In this document: positions 8,664 through 17,438 of the stretch, one piece after another
How positions within the stretch are numbered: position 1 is the stretch's first letter
Layout: every line of letters starts with the position of its first letter
Notes under the pieces: model-generated
The model's database searches: none
Told to the model about the DNA's origin: nothing
The model's input: only the letters and a program-made list of their open reading frames with translations
Program-made: the position numbers and the translations under genes
NCBI GenBank assembly: GCA_015067885.1
Contig: SVLO01000008.1
Span: 16,708 to 80,707, forward strand
DNA length: 64,000 nt
From: Oscillospiraceae bacterium
GTDB taxonomy: Bacteria > Bacillota > Clostridia > Oscillospirales > Oscillospiraceae
Direction: 5' to 3'

Positions 8664-10334
8664 TTACCCGCGGCCGCCGGGCATACCGCCACCGCCGGAG
8701 GGCATGCCGCCCATTTGGCCGCCCATGGGCATACCGCCCATACCCATGCCGGGCATCATGCCGAACATATTGTTGCTGCCGGTGGCGGGCTGCCAGGTGA
8801 TCTGGTCACCTGCGGACAGACCGGAGGTGATTTGGACATATTCGCTGTCCGAGATACCGATGGTCACCTTGACATAGTCATAACCGTCGGGGGCGCCGGC
8901 GCCGGTTGAGCCGTCGGCGGTCTTAACCAGTACGCGGCTGCCGGTCTGCACGGCGTCCAGGGGGATGGTCAGCACGTTGGGGTTTTCACTGATGAGGATG
9001 GCCACGTCTACGTTCATGCCGGGCAGCAGACCGTCCGTCTGGTCGATCTGCACCTTGACGGGATATGTGGTCACGCCGCCGGAGGCGGTACCGTTGATAC
9101 TGACTTCGGTAACAATACCCTCGTAGGTTTTGCCTTCAATGGAGTCGCAGGTGACCTGCGCCCGCTGGCCCACAGACACATTGTGAATATCCAGCTCGTC
9201 AATGTATAAGGTGACGGTCAGGCAGGACAGGTCAAAGATAGTGCAAAGGGTTTTGCCGGTTTCTGCGTTTTCGCCGGCCTTATAGTATTTATCGACAATG
9301 GTGCCGTCGATGGGAGCCTGAATGGTGTAGTTGTCCAAGGCGTCGTACCGATCCTCAAGGGAGAGTTCCGCATCCCGCAGATTGTCGCGGGCGGTAGTGA
9401 TCTCATCGTCGATGGTATCGCTGGACAGCTCCACAAGCAGTTGGCCGGCTTGTACGATCTCACCGTTGCGCACGTGGGTGGAGTCTGCGGTGCCGGAAAC
9501 CTCTGCGCTGACGGTTTTGCGGGCGCAGGCCTCAAAGCCGTCCTCGTCAGTGATTGTGGGATAAATTTCGCCGGCGGAGTCCTGCAGCCAACAGGTCGCA
9601 GAGGACTCCAAAGACAGGGAACCGGGGTTTTTGACCTGCACCGTCACGGCGAAACAGGAAACGCCGGTAGGGGACAGGCGGCGCAGACTATGTACCTGTT
9701 TAACGCTGCCGGTCAAAGTGAGCATTTGGTCCGGCACAGAAACGGTAGCGGTCATGCCGGGGTGAATTCTGGAGGCATACTCATCACTGTAATACTCGGT
9801 TAAAAGCAAGGTTCCGGTGTCCTCGATGGTAGCAACCAGCGTACCGTTGTTGACCTTGTTGCCCGCCTGAATGGAAAAACCGGAGATGGTTCCGCCGATG
9901 GGGGCGGTGATCTTCAGATCCTGCTTGGATTGCAGCACCTTGTCATAGCTTTTCTGCCGCTGCTCCAGCGTGTTCTCGGCGCGCTCGATGTTGCTGGCGG
10001 CATCGGAGGAGTCCACTCGGTACAGAACGTCGTCCTTTGCCACCACGTCACCGGTTTCAAAGTCGGCGGACAGAATTTCCCCCGAAACCAGACTGATGAC
10101 CGTGTAGGAGTTGGCAGGCTCCAAAGAGCCGCTGTCCGTCAGAGTAGAGGTCAGGTCGCGCAGCTGGGCTGTGTCATATCGGTACTGGGACTGAACTGCC
10201 TGTGAGGTCTTTTGTCCTCTTGTCAGCAGAAAAATTGCAAGGGCAATTACAGCCACAATAACGACCAGTATAATGATGAGCTTTTTGGAAAACGCCCTGG
10301 CGCGATTCTTGGATGAGGTTTTTACCTTTTTCAT
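8664..10334 (-). CDS. MacA/HlyD-like membrane fusion (adaptor) protein
   Basis: This 556-residue protein has an N-terminal membrane anchor (LIIILVVIVAVIALAIFLL) and duplicated biotinyl-lipoyl-like segments (ITAPIGGTISGF and IQAPIDGTIVDKYYKAG). A central helical hairpin region and a C-terminal beta-barrel follow. The last 35 residues are very rich in Met, Gly and Pro, which is not part of the family fold. It is longer than Gram-negative MacA (about 370 residues) because the adaptor core seems partly duplicated. AAGGAG precedes the ATG. It is the first gene of the exporter operon. Confidence 0.85.
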   Translation of the reverse strand: MKKVKTSSKNRARAFSKKLIIILVVIVAVIALAIFLLTRGQKTSQAVQSQYRYDTAQLRDLTSTLTDSGSLEPANSYTVISLVSGEILSADFETGDVVAKDDVLYRVDSSDAASNIERAENTLEQRQKSYDKVLQSKQDLKITAPIGGTISGFSIQAGNKVNNGTLVATIEDTGTLLLTEYYSDEYASRIHPGMTATVSVPDQMLTLTGSVKQVHSLRRLSPTGVSCFAVTVQVKNPGSLSLESSATCWLQDSAGEIYPTITDEDGFEACARKTVSAEVSGTADSTHVRNGEIVQAGQLLVELSSDTIDDEITTARDNLRDAELSLEDRYDALDNYTIQAPIDGTIVDKYYKAGENAETGKTLCTIFDLSCLTVTLYIDELDIHNVSVGQRAQVTCDSIEGKTYEGIVTEVSINGTASGGVTTYPVKVQIDQTDGLLPGMNVDVAILISENPNVLTIPLDAVQTGSRVLVKTADGSTGAGAPDGYDYVKVTIGISDSEYVQITSGLSAGDQITWQPATGSNNMFGMMPGMGMGGMPMGGQMGGMPSGGGGMPGGRG

Positions 10335-10446
10335 GCCGAGAAACTCCTTTTCGAAAAGTTGGGACGAGAATACCGATACAATTTAACCCAAAAATATGAA
10401 CAGAAAAAGAATGAACTGTAACGGAAGTGAAAATTTGTAAGTATGG

Positions 10447-10478
10447 AAAAGAGTCGGGACAGAGGTCCCGACTCTTTT
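10447..10478. terminator. Terminator of the antiporter gene
   Basis: AAAAGAGTCGGGAC pairs perfectly with GTCCCGACTCTTTT around a four-base loop, immediately after the antiporter stop codon. The A/T flanks allow function in both directions, but only the minus-strand gene ends here. Confidence 0.85.
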
Positions 10479-10480
10479 GG

Positions 10481-11788
10481 TCATTTGTTGACGTTTTCCA
10501 GCTTGATTTTGCGGCGGTTTTTGACCTCTTCCGACATGGGCTGGATGTCGCCGGCCTTTGTCAGCGCCCACTTGGTCATCATGGGACCGATCAGCTCATA
10601 GACCAAAACGGCAAACAGGGTAATGTTACGGATGAGGCTGCCTTCAGCGCCCAACTCCTTGGCGGCCAGGGTACACATACCAAGGGCCACACCGGCCTGA
10701 GGCAGCAGAGTGATGCCCAGGTACTTACAGGTGGCAGGGGGACAATGAGTCCACTTGGTGCTGATGTAGGAACCGGCGATCTTACCGGCGGAGCGGAACA
10801 GAATGTACACCACGCCCACGCCAACAATGGCAATGTTGGCAAACACGCCCAAATCCAGCTCCGCACCGCTGATGACGAAGAACAAAGCGAACAGGGGGGC
10901 GGTCCAGCGGTCGGACTTTTCCATCAGATCCTCGGACAGGGGGCAGGTGTTGCAGAATACGGTACCCAGCATCATGCACACCAGCAAAGAGGAGAAACCG
11001 ATGTGGACCGGGCCCACGTCAAACTTCAGCATGGACAGAGAAACGGTCAGGAACACGAACGCAATGGTCATGCTCAGGCGGTTGGTATTGGAGTGGAACA
11101 GCTTTTCCAGCTGAGTCAGCAGCCAGCCCATCACAGCACCCAGTACCAGGGAAGCAAAAATCTCAATCAGAGGATTGAGGATAATGGAAACCAAATCGGT
11201 GGTGCCGCTGATGAGGGTGCGGGCGATGCCGAAGGACACGGCGAAGACGATCAAGCCTACCGCGTCATCCAGCGCTACCACGGGCAGCAGCAGGTCGGTA
11301 ACGGGACCCTTGGCCTTGTACTGGCGTACCACCATCAGCGTGGCGGCGGGAGCGGTGGCGGTGGCGATGGCGCCGAGAATGATGGCCTGAGGCGCGGAAA
11401 TCAGATCCTTGCCAAAGGTAAAATACAGACCCAACAGGGCGGCATCCACAAACAGGGTCGCGACCAACGCCTGGAAAATACCCACCACAACTGCCTGGCG
11501 ACCGATGTGCTTCAATTCCTCCAAACGGAACTCGTTGCCGATGGAGAAGGCGATAAAGCCCAAGGCCACGCTGGAGATCAGGGACAGGGTCTCCACGGAC
11601 TCCACACTGTCAAAGCTGAAATCCTGAAGAAGGTCGAAAAATTTGTTCAACCGACCAAGGCAGAACGGACCCACAAGAACGCCCGCCAGCAGATAGGCGG
11701 TGACATCGGGCAATTTCAAGGGTTTGAGAACGCGGGTCATCAGCAGACCCGCCAATAACGCAACGGAAACGGAAATCAGAATGGCCAT
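10481..11788 (-). CDS. Cation:proton antiporter, CPA2 (KefB/NapA-like) family
   Basis: A 435-residue integral membrane protein with about 12 hydrophobic segments. Its N-terminus, ALLAGLLMTRVLKPLKLPD then VTAYLLAGVLVGP, is the hallmark of the Na+/H+ exchanger domain, and DDAVGLIVFA near residue 175 holds the transport-site Asp pair typical of CPA2. The C-terminus ends in a short charged tail with no TrkA/RCK domain, so it is an exchanger without the usual nucleotide-gating module. GGGAGGAA precedes the ATG. It is monocistronic, ending in a strong hairpin. The transported ion (Na+ or K+) is not determined. Confidence 0.88.
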   Translation of the reverse strand: MAILISVSVALLAGLLMTRVLKPLKLPDVTAYLLAGVLVGPFCLGRLNKFFDLLQDFSFDSVESVETLSLISSVALGFIAFSIGNEFRLEELKHIGRQAVVVGIFQALVATLFVDAALLGLYFTFGKDLISAPQAIILGAIATATAPAATLMVVRQYKAKGPVTDLLLPVVALDDAVGLIVFAVSFGIARTLISGTTDLVSIILNPLIEIFASLVLGAVMGWLLTQLEKLFHSNTNRLSMTIAFVFLTVSLSMLKFDVGPVHIGFSSLLVCMMLGTVFCNTCPLSEDLMEKSDRWTAPLFALFFVISGAELDLGVFANIAIVGVGVVYILFRSAGKIAGSYISTKWTHCPPATCKYLGITLLPQAGVALGMCTLAAKELGAEGSLIRNITLFAVLVYELIGPMMTKWALTKAGDIQPMSEEVKNRRKIKLENVNK

Positions 11789-11963
11789 TATGGTGTTCCT
11801 CCCAATATGTTGTGGATAGACATTGCAAAGCCAATGCTATATTTATAAATAGGTGAGCGGCGAAACAAGTATAATCCATTTAGGAAAAAAAGCAAGCAGT
11901 GAAGTGGGAAAATACAGACGAAAAAATAAGAGAAGTTTTGTTCAATTCGACATAAAAATTCTG

Positions 11964-11992
11964 TTGACAAGAAGGGAGAAGTCTGTTATCAT
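11964..11992 (+). promoter_or_regulatory. Promoter of tRNA-Ala
   Basis: A perfect TTGACA and TATCAT are separated by 17 bases, about 40 bases upstream of the tRNA 5' end. Confidence 0.85.
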
Positions 11993-12033
11993 ATCCCTTG
12001 CGCTGAGGCGAAAGCCGGTGGTGCGCCGAATAT

Positions 12034-12109
<76 letters not shown>

Positions 12110-12110
12110 A

Positions 12111-12142
12111 CGGACATCCATTTGGATGTCCGTTTTTCTTTT
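12111..12142 (+). terminator. Terminator of tRNA-Ala
   Basis: CGGACATCCA and TGGATGTCCG form a 10-bp stem directly after the tRNA CCA end, followed by TTTTTCTTTT. Confidence 0.9.
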
Positions 12143-12241
12143 ATCCGTGAAAAATCCACAATCTCACCTCGAAAGTCCATTGCGGATTTTCAAAGCGGGT
12201 GGTAATATGTTAAAAACATTGCGAAAATGGGAAAACGAACA

Positions 12242-12270
12242 TTGTCACACAAGAGGTGCAATGATATAAT
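12242..12270 (+). promoter_or_regulatory. Promoter of the glycosidase-amidohydrolase operon
   Basis: TTGTCA and a perfect TATAAT are separated by 17 bases, 50 bases ahead of the start codon. The leader contains an imperfect inverted repeat (TGGAA/TTCCA near 12282-12300) that might be an operator; no dedicated regulator gene is adjacent. Confidence 0.7.
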
Positions 12271-12320
12271 CAAAGGAACAGAATGGAAATTGGTTCCATT
12301 GGAAAGAGGAGAGGTTGAAT

Positions 12321-14816
12321 ATGGCCATCAATCCCGCGCCCACGCCGGGCAAGACCCTTGCGGTGGAACATTTTCCCACCGCGTACCAAACCGTTATCTT
12401 CCGCCTGTGGGAGTGCGTCCCTGCCGCCAAGCTGGCCCAAGTTCTGCGCACCACCGAGGCGAATGTAAAACAGGCAGCCGCCGACATGGGGTTGGGGGAG
12501 CAGGTGTATTTGGACAAGTGGCATTCCCGGGGTTACATCACCATCCTGCGCGCCATTTGGAACGTGCTGCCCTACGAGCAGATCCTGCAGTTACTGGACT
12601 ACACGGAGGAGCGGCTGAAGTTTATCCTGAAAGAGGACGACTTTCTGGACTACAAGCTGGGCGAAAAGTGCGACTGCGCCCCGGTGTACTACCGGGAACT
12701 GACCGCCCAGGAGGCAGAGCGTACCCGCGCCATCAAGGCGGCCATGGACAAGTACGTGGCGCCGCTGGTAGCCCGGGGCTTCGAGCAGCCCTTTGACTTC
12801 TTCAACAAGCATCGCTATGCCCCTTTGTGTGCCGGCAAAGCGGGCGAGGTAAAGGTGGACAGCAGCTGGTATCTGTGCTATCCCACCGACGATGCCCTGT
12901 TGCTGGAAATGGTTGAGGATTTCCGAGCCTACGCCGCTGAGTATGGTGTGCACTTCGTCACGGAGGGTCAGCGCGGTATCACTATCACTCTGGATAAGTC
13001 CATCGAGGATGAAGAGTATCATGAGGTTACCGTGACCGATGATGGCATCGCGATCCGCGCCGGAACCGCTACCGGTGTTCTGCGTGGTCTGTACGTGCTG
13101 GAAAATCAGGCGGAGCGTACCGGGAAATTTGCCTTTGACCCCATGGATATCAAGCGCAAGACCCGCATTAAGATTCGCTACATTAATTCTTTCTGCAGTC
13201 TGTATACCGATGTTTTGGAGTGCGATACCCGCATCTCGTTCCCGGACGAACTGCTGGCCGCCTATGGCCGCGCCGGAGTTAACGGCGTGTGGATTCAGGG
13301 GCTGCTGTCCCAGCTGACCCCCAATCCCTTCGTGCCTGAGCAGAGTGAGGGGTGGGAGAAGCGGCTGAAAACCCTGGCTGACCTGTGCAACCGCTGTGCC
13401 CGCTACGGCATCAAGGTCTATATGTACATCAACGAACCCCGGCAGCTTCCGGTGGAGTTCTTTGACGACCACCCGGACATGAAGGGGACCATGCGCCACG
13501 ATAATCCCCACACGGCTACCCTGTGTTCCTCGCACCCCAGGGTGCATGAGTACCTGCGGGACGCTATGCGCACCCTGTGTTCCGCTGCGCCCAACCTGGG
13601 CGGTTTCATCGTGTTGACCCAGTCGGAGAACAACACCACCTGTTACGCCAACGGCTACCATAAGAGCCACAACGCCCCCAAGGTGGTCAAGATGTGTCCG
13701 ACCTGTGCACAGCGTGAGATGTCGGACACGTTGTATGATATACTCAGCGCCATCCGTCAGGGTGTGCGTGACGTCAATGACAAGATTGATATCATTCTTT
13801 ATGCCTGGTGCTTCTCCAAGGACTTCAAGGAGGGGGATCTGGAGCGGCTGATCGGTATGCTGCCAAACGACATGATCTACCTGCAGGTCAGTGAAACGGC
13901 CATGCCCATCAGCATCGGCGGTGTGGAAAGTCTGGTAGGGGACTATGCCCTGTCTCAGGTGGGGCCCAGCCAGTCTACTAGAAACGAGTGGAGCCTTGCC
14001 AATGCCGGCGGTCTGAAGACCATGGCAAAGGTGCAGGTGAATACCTCCTGGGAGTGCGCCAGCGCGCCCTATCTGCCTGTGTTTGGCAATGTGGATCGCC
14101 ACATCTCCAATCTGGTCAATGCCGGGGTGGAGAATCTGATGTTGTCCTGGACCCACGGCGGTTATATTTCCGATAACCTGCGCATTGCCGCATCCTATTT
14201 CTTTGAGGATGAAACTGCGGCGGGGGAGAGCGCCTTTGATCAGACTGTCAACGAGAACTTTGGCCCTTGGGCGGACAAGGTGAAGGTGGCCAGCAACTGC
14301 TTCTGCGATGCCTTTGCCGAGTTCCCCTTCAGCATCCAGAGCATGTACTTTGGCCCGTCCAACACCGGTGCGGGCAATCTGTTCTATCCGGAACCCTCCG
14401 GTATGCCGGCCACTATGACCTGCTATCCTTATGATGATATTGAGCGCTGGCGGCACATCTACCCGGTGGAAGTCTATCAAAACCAGTACCGCAAACTGCG
14501 CGCAAAGTGGGAAGAGGGTTTGAAGCTTGTTGCGGATATGCCTGCTTGCGAATTTAAGGATATGGCCTATTACGGCTACACCCTGTTTGCCTGTTCTTCC
14601 AATCAGATTGACTACGTACTCCAGCGCGATGGGGTGGCCGATACCGCAACTATGAAGGCGTTGGTTGCGGATGAACTGGAGCAGACCAAGCTTGCGTTGG
14701 AGATTGCCCTGCGCAACAGCGCGGTGGGTTACGAGGCGGCCAACCACTACTATGTGCCTCGCTCTGCGCTGATGGAAAAAATCGTACAATGTGATTGCTT
14801 GATGAATCGGAGGTAA
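12321..14816 (+). CDS. Large glycoside-hydrolase-like protein with N-terminal HTH-like repeats
   Basis: An 831-residue soluble protein, with no signal peptide. Residues 1-110 contain two segments like helix-turn-helix units (AKLAQVLRTTEANVKQAAADM and EQILQLLDYTEERLKFILK). About residues 200-270 resemble the beta-domain found before GH20/GH67-type barrels (GITITLDKSIEDEEYHEV then ATGVLRGLYVLE). A TIM-barrel-like region follows (GIKVYMYINEPRQLP, a CPTC pair near residue 470). I cannot name the substrate or confirm catalytic acids. ATG 12321 is used because AGGAGAGG lies six bases upstream. It leads an operon with two amidohydrolases, which points to catabolism of an unusual sugar-linked compound. 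Confidence 0.6.
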   Translation: MAINPAPTPGKTLAVEHFPTAYQTVIFRLWECVPAAKLAQVLRTTEANVKQAAADMGLGEQVYLDKWHSRGYITILRAIWNVLPYEQILQLLDYTEERLKFILKEDDFLDYKLGEKCDCAPVYYRELTAQEAERTRAIKAAMDKYVAPLVARGFEQPFDFFNKHRYAPLCAGKAGEVKVDSSWYLCYPTDDALLLEMVEDFRAYAAEYGVHFVTEGQRGITITLDKSIEDEEYHEVTVTDDGIAIRAGTATGVLRGLYVLENQAERTGKFAFDPMDIKRKTRIKIRYINSFCSLYTDVLECDTRISFPDELLAAYGRAGVNGVWIQGLLSQLTPNPFVPEQSEGWEKRLKTLADLCNRCARYGIKVYMYINEPRQLPVEFFDDHPDMKGTMRHDNPHTATLCSSHPRVHEYLRDAMRTLCSAAPNLGGFIVLTQSENNTTCYANGYHKSHNAPKVVKMCPTCAQREMSDTLYDILSAIRQGVRDVNDKIDIILYAWCFSKDFKEGDLERLIGMLPNDMIYLQVSETAMPISIGGVESLVGDYALSQVGPSQSTRNEWSLANAGGLKTMAKVQVNTSWECASAPYLPVFGNVDRHISNLVNAGVENLMLSWTHGGYISDNLRIAASYFFEDETAAGESAFDQTVNENFGPWADKVKVASNCFCDAFAEFPFSIQSMYFGPSNTGAGNLFYPEPSGMPATMTCYPYDDIERWRHIYPVEVYQNQYRKLRAKWEEGLKLVADMPACEFKDMAYYGYTLFACSSNQIDYVLQRDGVADTATMKALVADELEQTKLALEIALRNSAVGYEAANHYYVPRSALMEKIVQCDCLMNRR

Positions 14817-14821
14817 GAACC

Positions 14822-15844
14822 ATGCCTGATATGACCATACTGAACAAGTACAAACAGACCCGGTTGGAGTTGACCGAGTGCGACCACCGAGTGCTGGAGA
14901 TTTTGGGTGACTTTGTCCCCGACAATGTCTTTGATTCCCATGCCCACATCAATCCTGCCGGCGGCGCGTCCAACGAGAACGAGAGCTATGCCGGCTACTG
15001 TGAGTGGATGGGACCGGTGTTGGGTAACCCCTCTAACATCCGGCTGAACATGCTGGCCGAGGTGCTGGGTGAGGAAATGCGTACCTTGGAGGGGCGCCGG
15101 GTGGTCAATGATTACCTGAGCGGAGAGTTGGCCAAGGCACCCAAGTGCGTGGGCTCGCCCCTCGTCGGCCCGGATGACACGCCGGAGCAGATTGCGGAAT
15201 TGTTGTCCCGGCCGCAGGTTGGCGGCATCAAGTGCTATGCAACCACCGCCCCGGCGGAAAAGGCGGCCACTATGGTGACCCAGGACTTCCTGTCCGAGGC
15301 GGTGTGGGAGGCGGCCAACGAGCGCAAGCTGCCCATTTGCCTGCATTTGATTCGTTATAACGGTCTGGCCGATGCGCACAACATGGAGTACATCAAGACC
15401 ATGACCGCCCGCTACCCGGATGCCAAGCTAGTGCTGGCCCACGCGGCCAGAGGCTTTGCCAGCTGGGCGGCGGTGGAAAACATCCATAAGGTTGCGGGAA
15501 TTGACAACGTGTGGTTCGACATCTCCTGCATCTGCGAAGTGGGCCCCATTGCGTCTGCCATTATGCAAACGGCGGGGAAAAAGGTGATGTGGGGCAGCGA
15601 CTATCCCGTGTGTAAGTACCGGGGCAGATCTGTTTCCATCGGCGATAACAACATCGGTTTGACCGGCCCTGTTTACGGGGCGCTGGAACCCCTCCTGCAG
15701 GAGCGGGCGGCACCCGCCTGCCTCTACGCGCTGGAAAATCTGATGGCCGTCAAGCAGGCGGCAATCCTGCTGAATTTGGATCAGACTCAAATCGAGGACA
15801 TCTTCTACAACAATGCCATGAAGCTGTACGGCTTGACGGATTGA
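14822..15844 (+). CDS. Amidohydrolase-2 family metal-dependent hydrolase (tandem copy 1)
   Basis: A 340-residue TIM-barrel hydrolase. The N-terminal metal motif DSHAHI (His40, His42), a central HLIRYNG, LAHAARGFASW and the late WGSDYP Asp are the expected ligands of the family that includes decarboxylases and lactonases. GGAGGTAA precedes the ATG, five bases after the glycosidase stop. It is closely similar along its whole length to the next gene, for example at F(V/I)PD.VFD.HAH, so the pair arose by tandem duplication. The substrate is unknown. Confidence 0.82.
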   Translation: MPDMTILNKYKQTRLELTECDHRVLEILGDFVPDNVFDSHAHINPAGGASNENESYAGYCEWMGPVLGNPSNIRLNMLAEVLGEEMRTLEGRRVVNDYLSGELAKAPKCVGSPLVGPDDTPEQIAELLSRPQVGGIKCYATTAPAEKAATMVTQDFLSEAVWEAANERKLPICLHLIRYNGLADAHNMEYIKTMTARYPDAKLVLAHAARGFASWAAVENIHKVAGIDNVWFDISCICEVGPIASAIMQTAGKKVMWGSDYPVCKYRGRSVSIGDNNIGLTGPVYGALEPLLQERAAPACLYALENLMAVKQAAILLNLDQTQIEDIFYNNAMKLYGLTD

Positions 15845-15860
15845 TGGAGGCGATTGCATC

Positions 15861-16859
15861 ATGGAGAAGAATACGTTGCAAATGACCGAGGGAGATTTGC
15901 GTGCCCGGGAGTTGCTGGGTGACTTTATTCCGGACAAGGTGTTTGACGCCCACGCACACCTGTATGCAAAGACGCCGGGTGCGACCGGGTTGGTTGATTA
16001 CACCTATGAAACCTATTGCGAACAGATGGGGCCGCTGCTGTGCGATCCCACTGTCATTCGCATCAATGCACTGCCCCACGCTACCCGCAATGCCGTTACA
16101 CCGGAGGGACGGCAGGAAGAAAACCGTCAGATTTACGAGCGGTTGGACGCCGCCCCCAACTGTGTGGGCTGTGCATTCGTGGGTGCGGACGACAGTAGGG
16201 AGCGGGTGGAACAAATCGTCGACCATCCCGGTATTAAGGGTCTGAAATGCTACGCCCACACCACCGGCGCGGCGAATCCCAATTCTTGCACCGTCAACGA
16301 TTTTCTGCCTGAGAGTGCCTGGCAGGTGGCAAACGAGAAACAGCTTGCCATCGTTTTACATATGATGCGCCCGGCGGCTCTGGCAGACCCGGAGAATTTC
16401 GAACAGATTACCGCCATGGCCACGCGCTACCCGGATGCCAAGCTGGTGCTGGCCCACTGCGCCCGCAGCTTTGCCTCCTGGACCGCGGTGGAAACGGTGG
16501 GCAAGCTGTCCCATCTGGAAAATGTATGGTTCGACCTGTCCGCCATTACCGAACCCGCCCCCATGATGGCCTGTATCAAGGCCACGGGCGGCAAGCGGGT
16601 CATGTGGGGCAGTGACTATCCCATCACGCTAGTGCGGGGCAAGGTGGTTTCCTTCAATGACAGCTTTGCCTGGATCACGGGGGCCTCCTGTGATGCTCTG
16701 TCCGACCTGTTTGCGCGATACAATGTTCAGCCGTGTATTTTGGCGCAGGAGAACCTGCTGGCCGTCCGTCAGGCGGCTCTGCTGTTTGACTTGGACCGCA
16801 CCCAAATTGAGGATATCTTCTACAATAACGCCATGCATTTGTTTGGTTTAAGCGAATAA
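15861..16859 (+). CDS. Amidohydrolase-2 family metal-dependent hydrolase (tandem copy 2)
   Basis: A 332-residue paralogue of the preceding gene. It keeps DAHAHL, a central HMMRPAA, LAHCARSFASW and WGSDYP, and ends almost identically (QIEDIFYNNAM). The His and Asp metal ligands are intact in both copies, so both are probably active, perhaps on successive or stereoisomeric substrates (inference). ATGGAGG precedes the start, and the operon ends in a strong terminator just downstream. Confidence 0.82.
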   Translation: MEKNTLQMTEGDLRARELLGDFIPDKVFDAHAHLYAKTPGATGLVDYTYETYCEQMGPLLCDPTVIRINALPHATRNAVTPEGRQEENRQIYERLDAAPNCVGCAFVGADDSRERVEQIVDHPGIKGLKCYAHTTGAANPNSCTVNDFLPESAWQVANEKQLAIVLHMMRPAALADPENFEQITAMATRYPDAKLVLAHCARSFASWTAVETVGKLSHLENVWFDLSAITEPAPMMACIKATGGKRVMWGSDYPITLVRGKVVSFNDSFAWITGASCDALSDLFARYNVQPCILAQENLLAVRQAALLFDLDRTQIEDIFYNNAMHLFGLSE

Positions 16860-16865
16860 GAAAGC

Positions 16866-16898
16866 AAAAATCCCCGCGCCATCGGCGCGGGGATTTTT
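16866..16898. terminator. Bidirectional terminator between convergent operons
   Basis: AAAAATCCCCGCGCC pairs with GGCGCGGGGATTTTT around an ATC loop. It serves the amidohydrolase gene on the plus strand and the nitroreductase gene on the minus strand. Confidence 0.92.
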
Positions 16899-16908
16899 AT
16901 GCGGTTAT

Positions 16909-17430
16909 TCACTTGAATTCGTCGTAAACCACCGTTTCCTCCATGGGGCGGAAGGCGAAGTGCATGTCGATGGGCTTGGACGTGTCGGCGGGATAGCCCA
17001 GCACCAGCAGGGCCACCGGTTCCAGATCATCGGGGATGCGGAACTGCTCGCGCATGGCGGCGGGATCGAAATGCATGACCCAGCAGGAGCCGATCCCTTC
17101 GTTCTGGGCGGCCAGCATCATGTAGGTGGTGACGATGGTGGCATCCACGGGGGAGGACAGGGCGCCGTCGTAGACCCGCTTCCAGCTCTCACCGGGGTTG
17201 TGACAGACCAGCAGCGCCGTGGGGGCGTTGAAGTGGCATTTGGTGCAGGTTTTGAGCCTGGCGATGGCTTCGTCGGTGTTCAGCACCAAGATCCGCTGGG
17301 GCTGGTAGTTGCACCCGGTGGGGGCCTTGTGTCCGGCGGCGAGAATTTTGTCCACCACCACCTGGGGCAGGTGCTGGGGCTTAAAGCTGCGCACGGAATA
17401 GCGGGCGTCTATCAATTGTTCAAAGTCCAT
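16909..17430 (-). CDS. Nitroreductase family protein
   Basis: A 173-residue flavoprotein-type reductase. The N-terminal FEQLIDARYSVRSFK and AGHKAPTGCNYQPQRILVL carry the FMN phosphate-binding Arg/Ser pattern of the family, and GIGSCWVMHFDP is the second FMN-contact region. The start MDFEQLI is preferred because GAGGTG lies just upstream, between the hslO stop and this ATG. Such proteins reduce nitro groups, quinones or enones using NAD(P)H; the substrate cannot be specified. It is the last gene of a four-gene operon. Confidence 0.88.
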   Translation of the reverse strand: MDFEQLIDARYSVRSFKPQHLPQVVVDKILAAGHKAPTGCNYQPQRILVLNTDEAIARLKTCTKCHFNAPTALLVCHNPGESWKRVYDGALSSPVDATIVTTYMMLAAQNEGIGSCWVMHFDPAAMREQFRIPDDLEPVALLVLGYPADTSKPIDMHFAFRPMEETVVYDEFK

Positions 17431-17438
17431 AACACACC

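Noticed and set aside
10381..10446. Small peptide gene between the adaptor and antiporter genes
   Set aside because: No start with a convincing ribosome site exists. The stretch is the upstream region of the adaptor gene plus the antiporter terminator.
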